5,194 bases of DNA from Pseudomonadota bacterium (GCA_021780275.1 JAJXZC010000699.1:1-5194); one strand, 5' to 3'; positions 1-5,109 are shown, counted from the stretch's first letter. Notes: generated by a model from the letters alone, not told the origin. Program-made: numbers and translations.

Positions 1-146
1 AAGCCTACGACACGGTCGCCGAGGCGCGCGCCTCGCTCGGCCAATATCTCGACTTCTACAATCGCCAACGCCCGCACTCGAGCCTTGACCGACGCACTCC
101 GGACGAGGCTTACTTCAGCCCGACGCCACTCCCGGCGGCGGCATGA
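1..146 (+). CDS. IS3-family transposase (OrfB), C-terminal fragment
   Basis: The reading frame enters at the window edge (first full codon at 3) and stops at TGA 144-146, leaving 47 visible residues. The tail reads A-Y-D-T-V-A-E-A-R, then YLDFYNRQRPHSSLDRRTPDEAY. That is the typical end of the rve/DDE integrase core of IS3-family OrfB proteins, including the conserved Y-N-x-x-R-P-H-S-S-L motif. In the family this segment lies just after the catalytic Glu, so the catalytic residues themselves are outside the window. The protein cuts and joins IS ends together with OrfA. The length after the motif and the P-L-P-A-A-A end look natural, so this end of the gene is probably intact. A group II intron 3' end follows within 50 bp. 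Confidence in the family is high; the IS subgroup cannot be fixed from 47 residues. Confidence 0.9.
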   Translation, partial: AYDTVAEARASLGQYLDFYNRQRPHSSLDRRTPDEAYFSPTPLPAAA

Positions 147-154
147 AATTTTCC

Positions 155-191
155 GCGCCGCATAGGGGTTGGACCTCCGGTCGGGCTACGC
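155..191. other. half of an IS-tail hairpin, flanking the intron 3' end
   Basis: Just behind the IS3 stop codon lies GGGGTTGGACCTCC followed by GGTCGGGCTACGCC. From memory, sequences of this type form one arm of a long palindrome (GGTTGGACC ... GGTCCAACC) found behind IS transposase genes. Here only the left arm is present, and it is cut where the group II intron begins on the minus strand. The second arm would be expected beyond the intron's 5' end, outside this window. No complete terminator is seen here. Confidence 0.35.
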
Positions 192-192
192 C

Positions 193-264
193 GTCGAGTA
201 GGCGCGAAGGATTGCTCCCTCGCGCCTCTCACAGAACCGGACATGCGGGCCACGCATCCGGCTC
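193..264 (-). ncRNA. group II intron 3' end: domains V and VI
   Basis: On the minus strand, 264-234 begins GAGCCGGATGCG and ends CGCATGTCCGGTTC. It folds into a 31-nt hairpin: GAGCCGGA pairs with TCCGGTTC (one G-U), and TGCG pairs with CGCA with a 2-nt TG bulge on the 3' side. This is the canonical shape of bacterial group II domain V, including the AGC of the catalytic triad. Nine to ten nt on, 226-201 forms a second hairpin (GGCGCGA against TCGCGCC), followed by CTACTCGAC near 201-193. This fits domain VI and the 3' splice site. It lies immediately downstream of the RT stop codon (279), the expected position. Domains I-IV and the intron 5' end are not in the window. The exact 3' splice position is inferred from the CTAC-type ending. 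Confidence 0.85.
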
Positions 265-278
265 TTTGGATTGATATG

Positions 279-1166
279 TCAGAACTCCAGCACCAGCTGG
301 GTCGAGACCTGCGGTGGGTGTAGTCCGTTCCACAACGATTTGAGTGAAGCCATTCGTCCTTCGAACCACGAAGGGGAATAGGCTTTCGTCATCGCGGGGC
401 GGTTGGATTTCACCCATGCTCCCTTACCGCAGTACGCGCAGCCGGCGGCAGCCTTTGCGCTGACGCCCTTGGCCTTCAGGTGTCGGAAGAGGAAGCGCGG
501 ACGCTTCTTCTGTCGGACAATGATCGCCCTGACGCGGCGGCGGACATGGGCGTCGAGAACGCCCAGTCGCTGGACCGCCTCCGGCGCGCAAAGCCGGAAG
601 CGCGACATCCAACCCCTCAGGTGTCGGCTGATGTTTTCCATGCAGGAAGTGATGGATCGTCCCCAATTGGGAGGCGTCATTTCCCGCATTGTCGTCCTCA
701 GCCGCCGCTCCGCTTTGCCCGAAGGAAAGACGGCGACATGGTCGCCTTCCTTTCCTCGCGCGCAGCGAAAGCTGAAGCCCAGGAAATGAACCTCGTGAGG
801 CGGGCGCACGCCACTCTTCTCTTCGTTGACCTGGAGCCGCATGCGCGTCTCCAGAAAACCCCGAATCGATGTCATGACGCGCTTTCCGGCACGCTCGCTG
901 CGCACGAAGATATTGCAATCATCGGCGTAGCGAACGAATCGGAGACCTCGTCTCGCCAGTTCGCCGTCCAACTCGGTGAGTACGATATTGGATAGCAGTG
1001 GCGAAAGCGGGCCGCCTTGAGGCGTTCCTTCCTGGACTGCGATCTTCGTTCCGTCCGGCATTATCACCGCCGCTTTCAGCATCAGACGAACCAAGGAGAC
1101 GATCCGTGGGTCCTTCACGCGTTCGGCGATCCGGGCCTCCAGCCGTTGATGATGAACTCGGTCGAA
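279..1166 (-). pseudogene. ltrA: group II intron reverse transcriptase/maturase, C-terminal part (split by element 1)
   Basis: This is the larger piece of an intron-encoded RT that copies and helps splice its own intron RNA. The open frame formally starts at TTG 1205, but homology starts at F-D-R-V-H-H (codon at 1164-1166). The first 13 codons of the open frame belong to the inserted element. Counting from 1205, visible motifs are the EGTPQGGPLSPLLSNI block (residues 59-74), the catalytic YADD (93-96), an L-x-V-N-x-x-K-S block (124-131), F-L-G-F (141-144), and a maturase/GIIM-like domain with R-G-W-M-S-R-F-R-L (197-205) ending near S-L-W-N-G-L-H-P (290-297). No HNH endonuclease domain is present. 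The stop at 279 lies just before intron domain V, as in intact introns. The domain-A aspartate is missing from this piece; it lies in the 3892-4085 fragment. Inactive as it stands. Confidence 0.93.
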
Positions 1167-1167
1167 G
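1165..1167. other. left attachment junction (element 1), core AA/AAG
   Basis: On the left side is RT sequence (TTC-GAC-CGA on the minus strand); on the right is element sequence GGAAGCAGCCACAAACTGCC. The shared bases are AAG, and the likely 2-bp serine-recombinase crossover is AA (TT on the minus strand). The crossover splits the second Phe codon of the RT K-F-F-D motif. Confidence 0.7.
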
Positions 1168-1210
1168 GAAGCAGCCACAAACTGCCCATCACCGCGATAT
1201 TCCAATTGAT

Positions 1211-1660
1211 GTGACGATCACGCGCAAGGGTCACGCGCTTGAAGGGCGGACATTACCGCTGATCAACACCATCACGCGGCGCGGCGTCCACTACCTTCTC
1301 GCGGTTCTGCCGGACGGCAGCCGATCGCTGATTCCGTCGGGTTGGACAAATTACAGGCTGCAGCCGGTCGAACCGAGCGATGCCGATGAGACTGTCGACG
1401 ATCTCGGTAGGATCGCCGATTTGCTCCGGTTGCGCAATCTCGTCGACGCTCTTTGCTCCCGACAGCCCGAGTCGGCGCCGAGCAAGGAGAGCGACGATGC
1501 AGTTGAACCTCGGTCTCTTCGACGAGCGAGATCCGCCGCCAACACCGCCCGCATTGTGGGAACAGATCGACGAAGTCGCGCGGCTTACGGCAATCGAAAT
1601 TCTGGCGCGGCTCATCTCGCGCATGCTCCAGGGCGGGCCGATGAAGGAGCCGAACGATGA
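1211..1660 (+). CDS. DUF5372-like protein of element 1 (function unknown)
   Basis: The in-frame GTG at 1211 gives V-T-I-T-R-K-G-H-A-L-E-G, which matches the V-T-R-x-x-H-P-L-x-G start of DUF5372-type proteins encoded beside serine recombinases. A P-D-G-S-x-x-L-I-P-x-x-W-T-N block follows around residues 35-47. The homologue in element 2 (4127-4390) has the same plan, with V-T-R-P-F-H-P-L-Y-G and D-W-T-D. The GTG is chosen because the frame upstream of 1167 is antisense RT sequence outside the element; no convincing Shine-Dalgarno is visible. The domain looks real to about residue 93. The remaining 50 or so residues, to TGA 1658-1660, overlap the 55-aa ORF in another frame and are rich in Arg/Ala with rare AGA/CGA/GGA codons. 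The true end may therefore be earlier (a +1 frame stop lies at 1504-1506), implying a frameshift or sequence error. No biochemical role is known. Confidence 0.6.
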   Translation: MTITRKGHALEGRTLPLINTITRRGVHYLLAVLPDGSRSLIPSGWTNYRLQPVEPSDADETVDDLGRIADLLRLRNLVDALCSRQPESAPSKESDDAVEPRSLRRARSAANTARIVGTDRRSRAAYGNRNSGAAHLAHAPGRADEGAER

Positions 1661-1664
1661 ATGA
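1497..1664 (+). CDS. small 55-aa protein upstream of the recombinase
   Basis: ATG 1497 is preceded by AAGGAGA at 1484-1490, a strong Shine-Dalgarno at correct spacing. The product begins M-Q-L-N-L-G-L-F-D-E-R-D, then a proline-rich P-P-P-T-P-P, then a predicted amphipathic helix (W-E-Q-I-D-E-V-A-R-L-T-A-I-E-I-L-A-R-L-I). It ends M-K-E-P-N-D-E, and its stop overlaps the recombinase start as ATGAATGA. Acidic, short, no signal peptide, no transmembrane segment, no cysteine. Translational coupling to the recombinase suggests a shared job, possibly a partner or accessory factor of the integrase, but this is inferred from position only. I do not recognise a named family, though similar small ORFs beside recombinases are common in Hyphomicrobiales. 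Confidence 0.7.
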   Translation: MQLNLGLFDERDPPPTPPALWEQIDEVARLTAIEILARLISRMLQGGPMKEPNDE

Positions 1665-3864
1665 GCGCCTCAAGATTACCCCGGCTCATCTCGCGCGTCA
1701 GGCTATCGTCTATTTGCGCCAGTCCAGCGCCGCCCAGGTCGAGCACAACCGCGAATCGACGGAGCGGCAATACGCGCTGGCAGGCAAGGCGCGTGACCTC
1801 GGTTGGCCCGATGAACGCGTCGTGGTGATCGACGAGGATCTCGGGCTTTCCGGTTCGGGCTCTGTGGCGCGCTCGGGCTTTGCCCGCCTCACTGCGGAAG
1901 TGGCGCTTGGCCACGTCGGTCTCGTGCTGGGTCTGGAAGTGTCGCGGCTCGCGCGCAACAATGCAGAATGGTATCGTCTGATCGATCTGGCGGGTTTTAC
2001 CGACACGTTGATCGGCGACGCCGACGGCATCTATCATGCGGGCGTGTTCAATGACCGTCTCTTGTTGGGGCTCAAAGGCACAATGAGCGAAGCCGAGTTG
2101 CATGTACTGCGGGCTCGCCTCAACGGTGGAATCCGCAACAAGGCCGCGCGCGGCGAACTGCGACGCGGTCTGCCAGTCGGCTTCGTTTGGGGCGAGGCGG
2201 ACGGGGAGGTCCGCTTTCATCCCGACGAAGCTGTCGTCGCCGCCATTCGCAGCGTCTTTGCGCGCTTTGCCGAGACGGGGTCGGCGCGCCGCGTTTGGCT
2301 GTGGTTTCGATCCGAGGGACTCAAGTTTCCCCTGCAAATGCAGGCTCACAGCGAGATCCGCTGGCTAGAGGCGAGCTACACCGCCATTCACCACGTCTTG
2401 ACCAATCCTGTCTATGCTGGCGCGTACGTCTACGGCAGAACGCGCCAGGAGACGATTCTCGACGCCTCCGGCGCGCGCAGGAAACGCATTCGCCAGTTGC
2501 CGCGAGCCCAGTGGCAGGTGCTGATCCCCGAGCATCATTCCGGCTTCATCGACTGGCCGACTTATGAAGGCAATCAGCAACGTCTGGCGCAGAATACTCG
2601 GCCGCAGCCTCACGCGAGCGGTGGCGCCGTGAGAGAAGGCAGCGCGCTTCTGCAAGGCTTGGCGAGTTGCGGCCATTGCGGCCGCCGCCTGCACACCCAT
2701 TATCAGGGGCGCAGTTCTTCGCCAGGCTATCATTGCGCCGGAAAAGTGCTGGTCGAGAACCGTGGCGTCTACTGCCTCAATATCGGCGCCGTTCAGGTCG
2801 ACAACGCCATCGCCCAGGCGTTCCTTGCTGCCTTGGAGCCAGCAAAGCTGACCGCGGCGCTCGCTGCCGCCGAACGGCTCGATGCCGACCGCGAGGCAAC
2901 CCTCAAGCAGTGGCGATTGGCCTTGGACCGCGCGAGCTACGAAGCCTTACGCGCAGAGCGCCGTTATCGAGCCGTCGACCCTGACAACCGTCTCGTAGCG
3001 CGCGGGCTCGAACGCGAGTGGGAAGAATGCCTGAAGACGCTGGAAGCCGCCAAAGCCGCTCTCGCCCGTCGTGAGGCTGAACGCCCTACTGTGATAAACC
3101 AACATGAGCGCGACCGTCTCCTCGCGCTCGGGCCCGATCTCGTATCTGTCTGGTGCGCAAGCACGACGACGCCGCGGGACAGAAAGGAGTTGCTGCGAAC
3201 ACTCGTCGACGAGGTCATCATCAAAGTCGAGCGCGACGCATTTGCCGCCCGCCTCGCGGTACGCTGGAAGGGCGGCGCGCTGACCGAGATCGACCTGCAG
3301 CTGCCACGATCGCGTCCGGCCACAATCCGCACCGACGAGGACACGATCGCGCTGCTGCGCCGACTGGCGACGCATTATCCTGATGCTGTGATTGCCGGCG
3401 TCCTCAACAAACAAGGACGCAGGACCGCGTACGGTCACCGCTTCGACCGCAATCGCGTCGGCAATTTGCGTCGGCACTGGCATATCCCGAGCTGCGACGA
3501 AAAACCTCAAGCCGACGGCGATATCGTCACCATCCGACAAGCCGCTGCCGCCCTCGGCGTCGCTCCGTCGACGATCCATCGTCTGCTCAACGATGGCGTC
3601 ATCGCCGGCGAGCAACTTACGCCTGGCGCCCCCTGGCGCATTCGTCTGACTGATGACCTCAAGGCTCGCTTCAACGGCGAAGCGGGCGACGGCTTTCTGC
3701 CCATGCGCGAGGCCATGCGCGCGCTCGGCGTCTCCCGTCAAACCGTGTTGCAGCGTGTCAAGCGTGGGGAACTCGAAGCCGTGCATGTCATGCACGGGAA
3801 GCAAAACGGCCTCCGCGTCAAAGTCTTAGCCACGCAACCCAACCTCTTCGATCAGCCCGCATGA
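1657..3864 (+). CDS. large serine recombinase with zinc ribbon and C-terminal tandem HTH region
   Basis: A 735-aa site-specific recombinase that would cut both DNA strands at a 2-bp core via a phosphoserine link. The N-terminal resolvase domain (about 14-165) shows Y19-L-R21-Q-S23, with S23 the nucleophile, then R72 and the S-R97-L-A-R100 motif corresponding to the conserved active-site arginines. The recombinase domain follows at about 185-310 (T-N-P-V-Y-A-G at 249-255). A zinc ribbon holds C338-x2-C341, C360 and C373. A charged coiled-coil-like stretch spans about 395-480. Unusually, the C-terminus carries two MerR/excisionase-like helix-turn-helix segments: T-I-R-Q-A-A-A-A-L-G-V-A-P-S-T-I-H-R (625-642) and M-R-E-A-M-R-A-L-G-V-S-R-Q-T-V (683-697). 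ATG 1657 has AAGGAG at 1644-1649 and overlaps the preceding ORF stop. All active-site residues are present, so the enzyme looks functional. It probably integrated the element that encodes it. Confidence 0.95.
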   Translation: MNERLKITPAHLARQAIVYLRQSSAAQVEHNRESTERQYALAGKARDLGWPDERVVVIDEDLGLSGSGSVARSGFARLTAEVALGHVGLVLGLEVSRLARNNAEWYRLIDLAGFTDTLIGDADGIYHAGVFNDRLLLGLKGTMSEAELHVLRARLNGGIRNKAARGELRRGLPVGFVWGEADGEVRFHPDEAVVAAIRSVFARFAETGSARRVWLWFRSEGLKFPLQMQAHSEIRWLEASYTAIHHVLTNPVYAGAYVYGRTRQETILDASGARRKRIRQLPRAQWQVLIPEHHSGFIDWPTYEGNQQRLAQNTRPQPHASGGAVREGSALLQGLASCGHCGRRLHTHYQGRSSSPGYHCAGKVLVENRGVYCLNIGAVQVDNAIAQAFLAALEPAKLTAALAAAERLDADREATLKQWRLALDRASYEALRAERRYRAVDPDNRLVARGLEREWEECLKTLEAAKAALARREAERPTVINQHERDRLLALGPDLVSVWCASTTTPRDRKELLRTLVDEVIIKVERDAFAARLAVRWKGGALTEIDLQLPRSRPATIRTDEDTIALLRRLATHYPDAVIAGVLNKQGRRTAYGHRFDRNRVGNLRRHWHIPSCDEKPQADGDIVTIRQAAAALGVAPSTIHRLLNDGVIAGEQLTPGAPWRIRLTDDLKARFNGEAGDGFLPMREAMRALGVSRQTVLQRVKRGELEAVHVMHGKQNGLRVKVLATQPNLFDQPA

Positions 3865-3891
3865 ACCAGGGGGTATTATGATGCAGGGTCC
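3865..3891. other. right end of element 1 (half attachment site)
   Basis: The 27 bases between the recombinase stop codon and the crossover contain a run of G, then GGTATTATGATGCAGGGTCC. No terminator hairpin is seen. Read outward from the core, this end (GGACCCTGCATCATAAT) partly matches the left end (GGAAGCAGCCACAAACT) at 10 of 17 positions, the imperfect symmetry expected of a serine integrase binding site. Confidence 0.45.
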
Positions 3892-3894
3892 AAG
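3892..3894. other. right attachment junction (element 1), core AA/AAG
   Basis: Left of it is element DNA (GCAGGGTCC); right of it is RT coding sequence (minus strand GACTTGGCCAAATTC, D-L-A-K-F). The bases AAG recur at the other junction (1165-1167). The downstream frame read from RT into the element gives only L-D-P-A-S before a stop at 3876-3878, so the RT is terminated prematurely. Confidence 0.7.
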
Positions 3895-4085
3895 AATTTG
3901 GCCAAGTCAAGATCAACCACTGTGTGATAGCCGTCCTTCAGATATTCCGTTGCTTCGGCGATGGCGGTATGAGCGCCGCGTTTGGGGCGGAACCCGTGAC
4001 TGCTGGGATGAAAGGTTGGCTCGAAGACCGGCTCCATCACCTGGAGCAGAGCTTGCTGAACCACCCTGTCAACGACGTTGGGCAC
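3892..4085 (-). pseudogene. ltrA: group II intron reverse transcriptase, internal N-terminal-side fragment
   Basis: The minus-strand frame reads V-P-N-V-V-D-R-V-V-Q-Q-A-L-L, then E-P-V-F-E-P-T-F-H-P-S-S-H-G-F-R-P, then T-V-V-D-L-D-L-A-K-F. This is the RT-0 to domain-A region of intron-encoded RTs, and the D-L-D box supplies the first metal-binding aspartate of the polymerase site. It continues exactly into the F-D-R-V-H-H start of the 279-1166 fragment once element 1 is removed, so the two are pieces of one gene. The formal open frame extends from GTG 4103 to the stop at 3876, but residues before V-P-N-V do not look like RT and belong to element 2. The true RT start and about the first 60-100 residues are missing from the window. 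The fragment is not expected to be functional. Confidence 0.92.
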
Positions 4086-4126
4086 AGTCCCGTCAAACTG
4101 CACTCTTCGCCAATCCGTCTTTAGGT

Positions 4127-4390
4127 TTGGCGACCGTCACGCGCCCGTTCCATCCCCTTTACGGGCAGACATTGGAGGTTCTCAAGGTCCGTCGGCTCGC
4201 CGGGCGTGAGTCCCTGAGCCTCCGCCACCCAGAGCGGGGTTCCCTGGCGATCTGTCGCGATTGGACGGACTGGGCGCCGCCAGGCGCTTCGCCGCCGCCC
4301 GGTTCCCCGCCGTTGCGGGTAGACGCTTTTGGCCTGATCCGCCTTGCGGAACTGCTGGCTTGCTTACATCAACGCAATGAAAGGGGTTGA
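4127..4390 (+). CDS. DUF5372-like protein of element 2 (function unknown)
   Basis: Read from TTG 4127 this is an 87-aa protein beginning M-A-T-V-T-R-P-F-H-P-L-Y-G-Q-T-L-E-V-L, the hallmark start of DUF5372-type proteins. R-D-W-T-D-W follows at residues 44-49, then a Pro/Gly-rich linker and a C-terminal helix with F-G-L-I-R-L-A-E-L-L-A-C-L. The frame upstream of about 4085 is antisense RT, so the start must be inside the element. TTG 4127 is the nearest in-frame candidate, but only a poorly spaced AGG precedes it, so the start is uncertain. The protein is basic at its N-terminus and lacks catalytic motifs, signal peptide or membrane spans. It shares gene order with the DUF5372-like ORF of element 1 but is clearly divergent. 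Function unknown. Confidence 0.75.
   Translation: MATVTRPFHPLYGQTLEVLKVRRLAGRESLSLRHPERGSLAICRDWTDWAPPGASPPPGSPPLRVDAFGLIRLAELLACLHQRNERG
4381..4386 (+). promoter_or_regulatory. Shine-Dalgarno for ATG 4394
   Basis: AAGGGG lies 7 nt before ATG 4394, a better start signal than that of the in-frame DUF6788 start at 4440. The ATG opens a frame (M-T-R-P-L-I-L-S-D-N-F-A-K-Q) that differs from the DUF6788 frame. Confidence 0.4.
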
Positions 4391-4439
4391 CCGATGACTC
4401 GACCTCTGATTCTCTCGGACAACTTTGCGAAGCAGTCTG

Positions 4440-4781
4440 ATGGACCTCAAGGATCTTTCCCCCTCGGACCTACGCGAACGACGCCGCCAGATCGCCGGCG
4501 CCATGCCGCCGGTCGAGCACGTGATGCGCGGAACGCTGCTGGCCGCCTACAAGCGCTGTGGCCGGCCAAATTGCCATTGTGCCAGTGGGCCTGGACATGG
4601 TCCGAAGCACTATCTCTCGGTCAGTCAAAAGGGCGCCCACCCACGCCGATATTATGTGCGCAATACGGACGTCGGCCGCGCCGCTCAATTCATCAGCAAT
4701 CTCCAAATGCTTCGCGCCGCGCTCGACCAGATATGCGCCATCAATACCGAGTTGTTGCGGCGTCACGAAGACCTCGGATAG
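4440..4781 (+). CDS. DUF6788-like protein with a cysteine motif
   Basis: A 113-aa protein from ATG 4440 to TAG 4779-4781. The diagnostic block is M-R-G-T-L-L-A-A-Y-K-R-C40-G-R-P-N-C45-H-C47-A, followed by G-P-G-H-G-P-K-H-Y-L-S, which matches the DUF6788 pattern (R-C-G-K-P-N-C-x-C, G-H-G-P) often encoded near recombinases and transposases. The three clustered cysteines may bind metal, but this is not shown. The C-terminal half is helical (A-A-Q-F-I-S-N-L-Q-M-L-R-A-A-L). ATG 4440 has no good ribosome site. The best start signal nearby is ATG 4394, in another frame, and an in-frame TTG lies at 4425. The gene could therefore be translationally coupled to a short leader or carry a frameshift near its start. 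In the element 1 operon no DUF6788 gene is present. Function unknown. Confidence 0.8.
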   Translation: MDLKDLSPSDLRERRRQIAGAMPPVEHVMRGTLLAAYKRCGRPNCHCASGPGHGPKHYLSVSQKGAHPRRYYVRNTDVGRAAQFISNLQMLRAALDQICAINTELLRRHEDLG

Positions 4782-4802
4782 ACAGATTTGGGATAGATAG
4801 AC

Positions 4803-5051
4803 GTGGCACTTTCCCCAGGCCAGTTCGACTTGATCCAGATTGGCGCCATTCTCGCCAATATGGTCACGTCCTACCTCGACGCCGCTCCCCCGCCGATTTT
4901 GGAGGAGAGGACCGATGACTGTGACGCTTTCAAAGATCAACCCCCAGCACCTGACGCGGACGGCCTACATCTACATCCGTCAGTCGACGTTGACACAGGT
5001 GCGCTTCAATCAGGAGAGCACCGAGCGCCAATACAATCCGGTATCATGTAG
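4803..5051 (+). CDS. small ORF ahead of recombinase 2 (uncertain)
   Basis: GTG 4803, with GGGA at 4790-4793, opens an 82-codon frame. The first 39 residues (M-A-L-S-P-G-Q-F-D-L-I-Q-I-G-A-I-L-A-N-M-V, then P-P-P-I-L-E-E-R-T-D-D) look like a compact helical protein. They occupy the same operon slot as the 55-aa ORF of element 1: short, with a Pro-rich patch and acidic end, overlapping the recombinase start. The rest of the frame overlaps the recombinase in a different frame and looks like a shadow, so the native protein probably ended near 4920 before a change, or the overlap is natural. No named family is recognised. Confidence 0.4.
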   Translation: MALSPGQFDLIQIGAILANMVTSYLDAAPPPILEERTDDCDAFKDQPPAPDADGLHLHPSVDVDTGALQSGEHRAPIQSGIM

Positions 5052-5109
5052 CAACTACCACCGGCCATCGCTTCGTGCGCGACGCCCGAGCCTTTATCCT
5101 GCCATCTGA
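4915..5109 (+). pseudogene. serine recombinase of element 2, truncated N-terminus
   Basis: ATG 4915 follows GGAGGAGAGG (4901-4910), a strong ribosome site. Residues 1-41 align with the element 1 recombinase: K-I-N-P-Q-H-L-T-R-T-A-Y-I-Y-I-R-Q-S-T-L-T-Q-V against K-I-T-P-A-H-L-A-R-Q-A-I-V-Y-L-R-Q-S-S-A-A-Q-V, then N-x-E-S-T-E-R-Q-Y in both. The catalytic serine S24 in Y-I-R-Q-S is present. After Q-Y-N (about 5035) the expected A-L-x-x-x-A-R-x-L-G-W does not follow. The frame runs through unrelated sequence to a stop at 5107-5109, so only about 41 of some 700 residues remain and the enzyme cannot act. The rest may lie beyond a further insertion outside the window, or be deleted. Confidence 0.88.

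Larger units (their letters stand above)
1165..3894 (+). mobile_element. element 1: 2.7-kb serine-recombinase integrative element inserted in the intron RT gene
   Basis: The ends are set by the two RT fragments. RT homology stops at 1165-1167 on one side and resumes at 3892-3894 on the other, and both junctions share AAG (+ strand; CTT on the coding strand of the RT). Removing 2727 bp between the AA dinucleotides restores the RT frame without gain or loss of a base. The element carries three closely packed genes on the + strand: a DUF5372-like ORF starting about 45 bp from the left end, a 55-aa ORF, and a 735-aa large serine recombinase ending 28 bp from the right end. There are no long terminal inverted repeats or target duplications beyond the 2-3 bp core, as expected for serine integrase chemistry. 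All three genes are in the same orientation and antisense to the RT. Confidence 0.85.
4083..5035 (+). mobile_element. element 2: partial second recombinase element in the same RT gene
   Basis: RT homology ends at about 4081-4086 (V-P-N-V on the minus strand) and a gene set related to that of element 1 begins on the + strand: DUF5372-like, DUF6788-like, a small ORF, then a serine recombinase. The DUF5372 V-T-R motif lies about 45 bp from the junction, as in element 1. Both left ends carry AAACTGC 13 bp in from the core position (1179-1185 and 4095-4101 if the core is at 4081-4082). The right end is not in the window, because the recombinase loses homology after about codon 41 (near 5035). The left boundary is an estimate, since the missing RT N-terminus prevents a two-sided comparison. 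Confidence 0.65.

Noticed and set aside
403..995. Plus-strand frames of 128 and 171 aa
   Set aside because: They lie opposite the RT/maturase, whose motifs (YADD, GGPLSPLLSN) prove the minus-strand frame.
998..1210. Upstream part of the long + frame that contains the DUF5372-like ORF
   Set aside because: It is antisense to conserved RT sequence and lies outside element 1 up to 1167; only the part from about 1211 resembles a protein family.
1612..2349. Minus-strand 245-aa open frame
   Set aside because: Antisense to the recombinase catalytic domain; high GC gives long shadow frames, and no motif or start signal is seen.
2947..3804. Minus-strand 285-aa open frame
   Set aside because: Antisense shadow of the recombinase C-terminus with no recognisable family.
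3878..4126. First half of the + frame that ends at 4390
   Set aside because: Antisense to the RT fragment; the DUF5372 domain begins only near 4127.
4470..4940. Minus-strand 156-aa frame
   Set aside because: Shadow of the DUF6788-like gene; the Cys motif and G-H-G-P block support the + frame.
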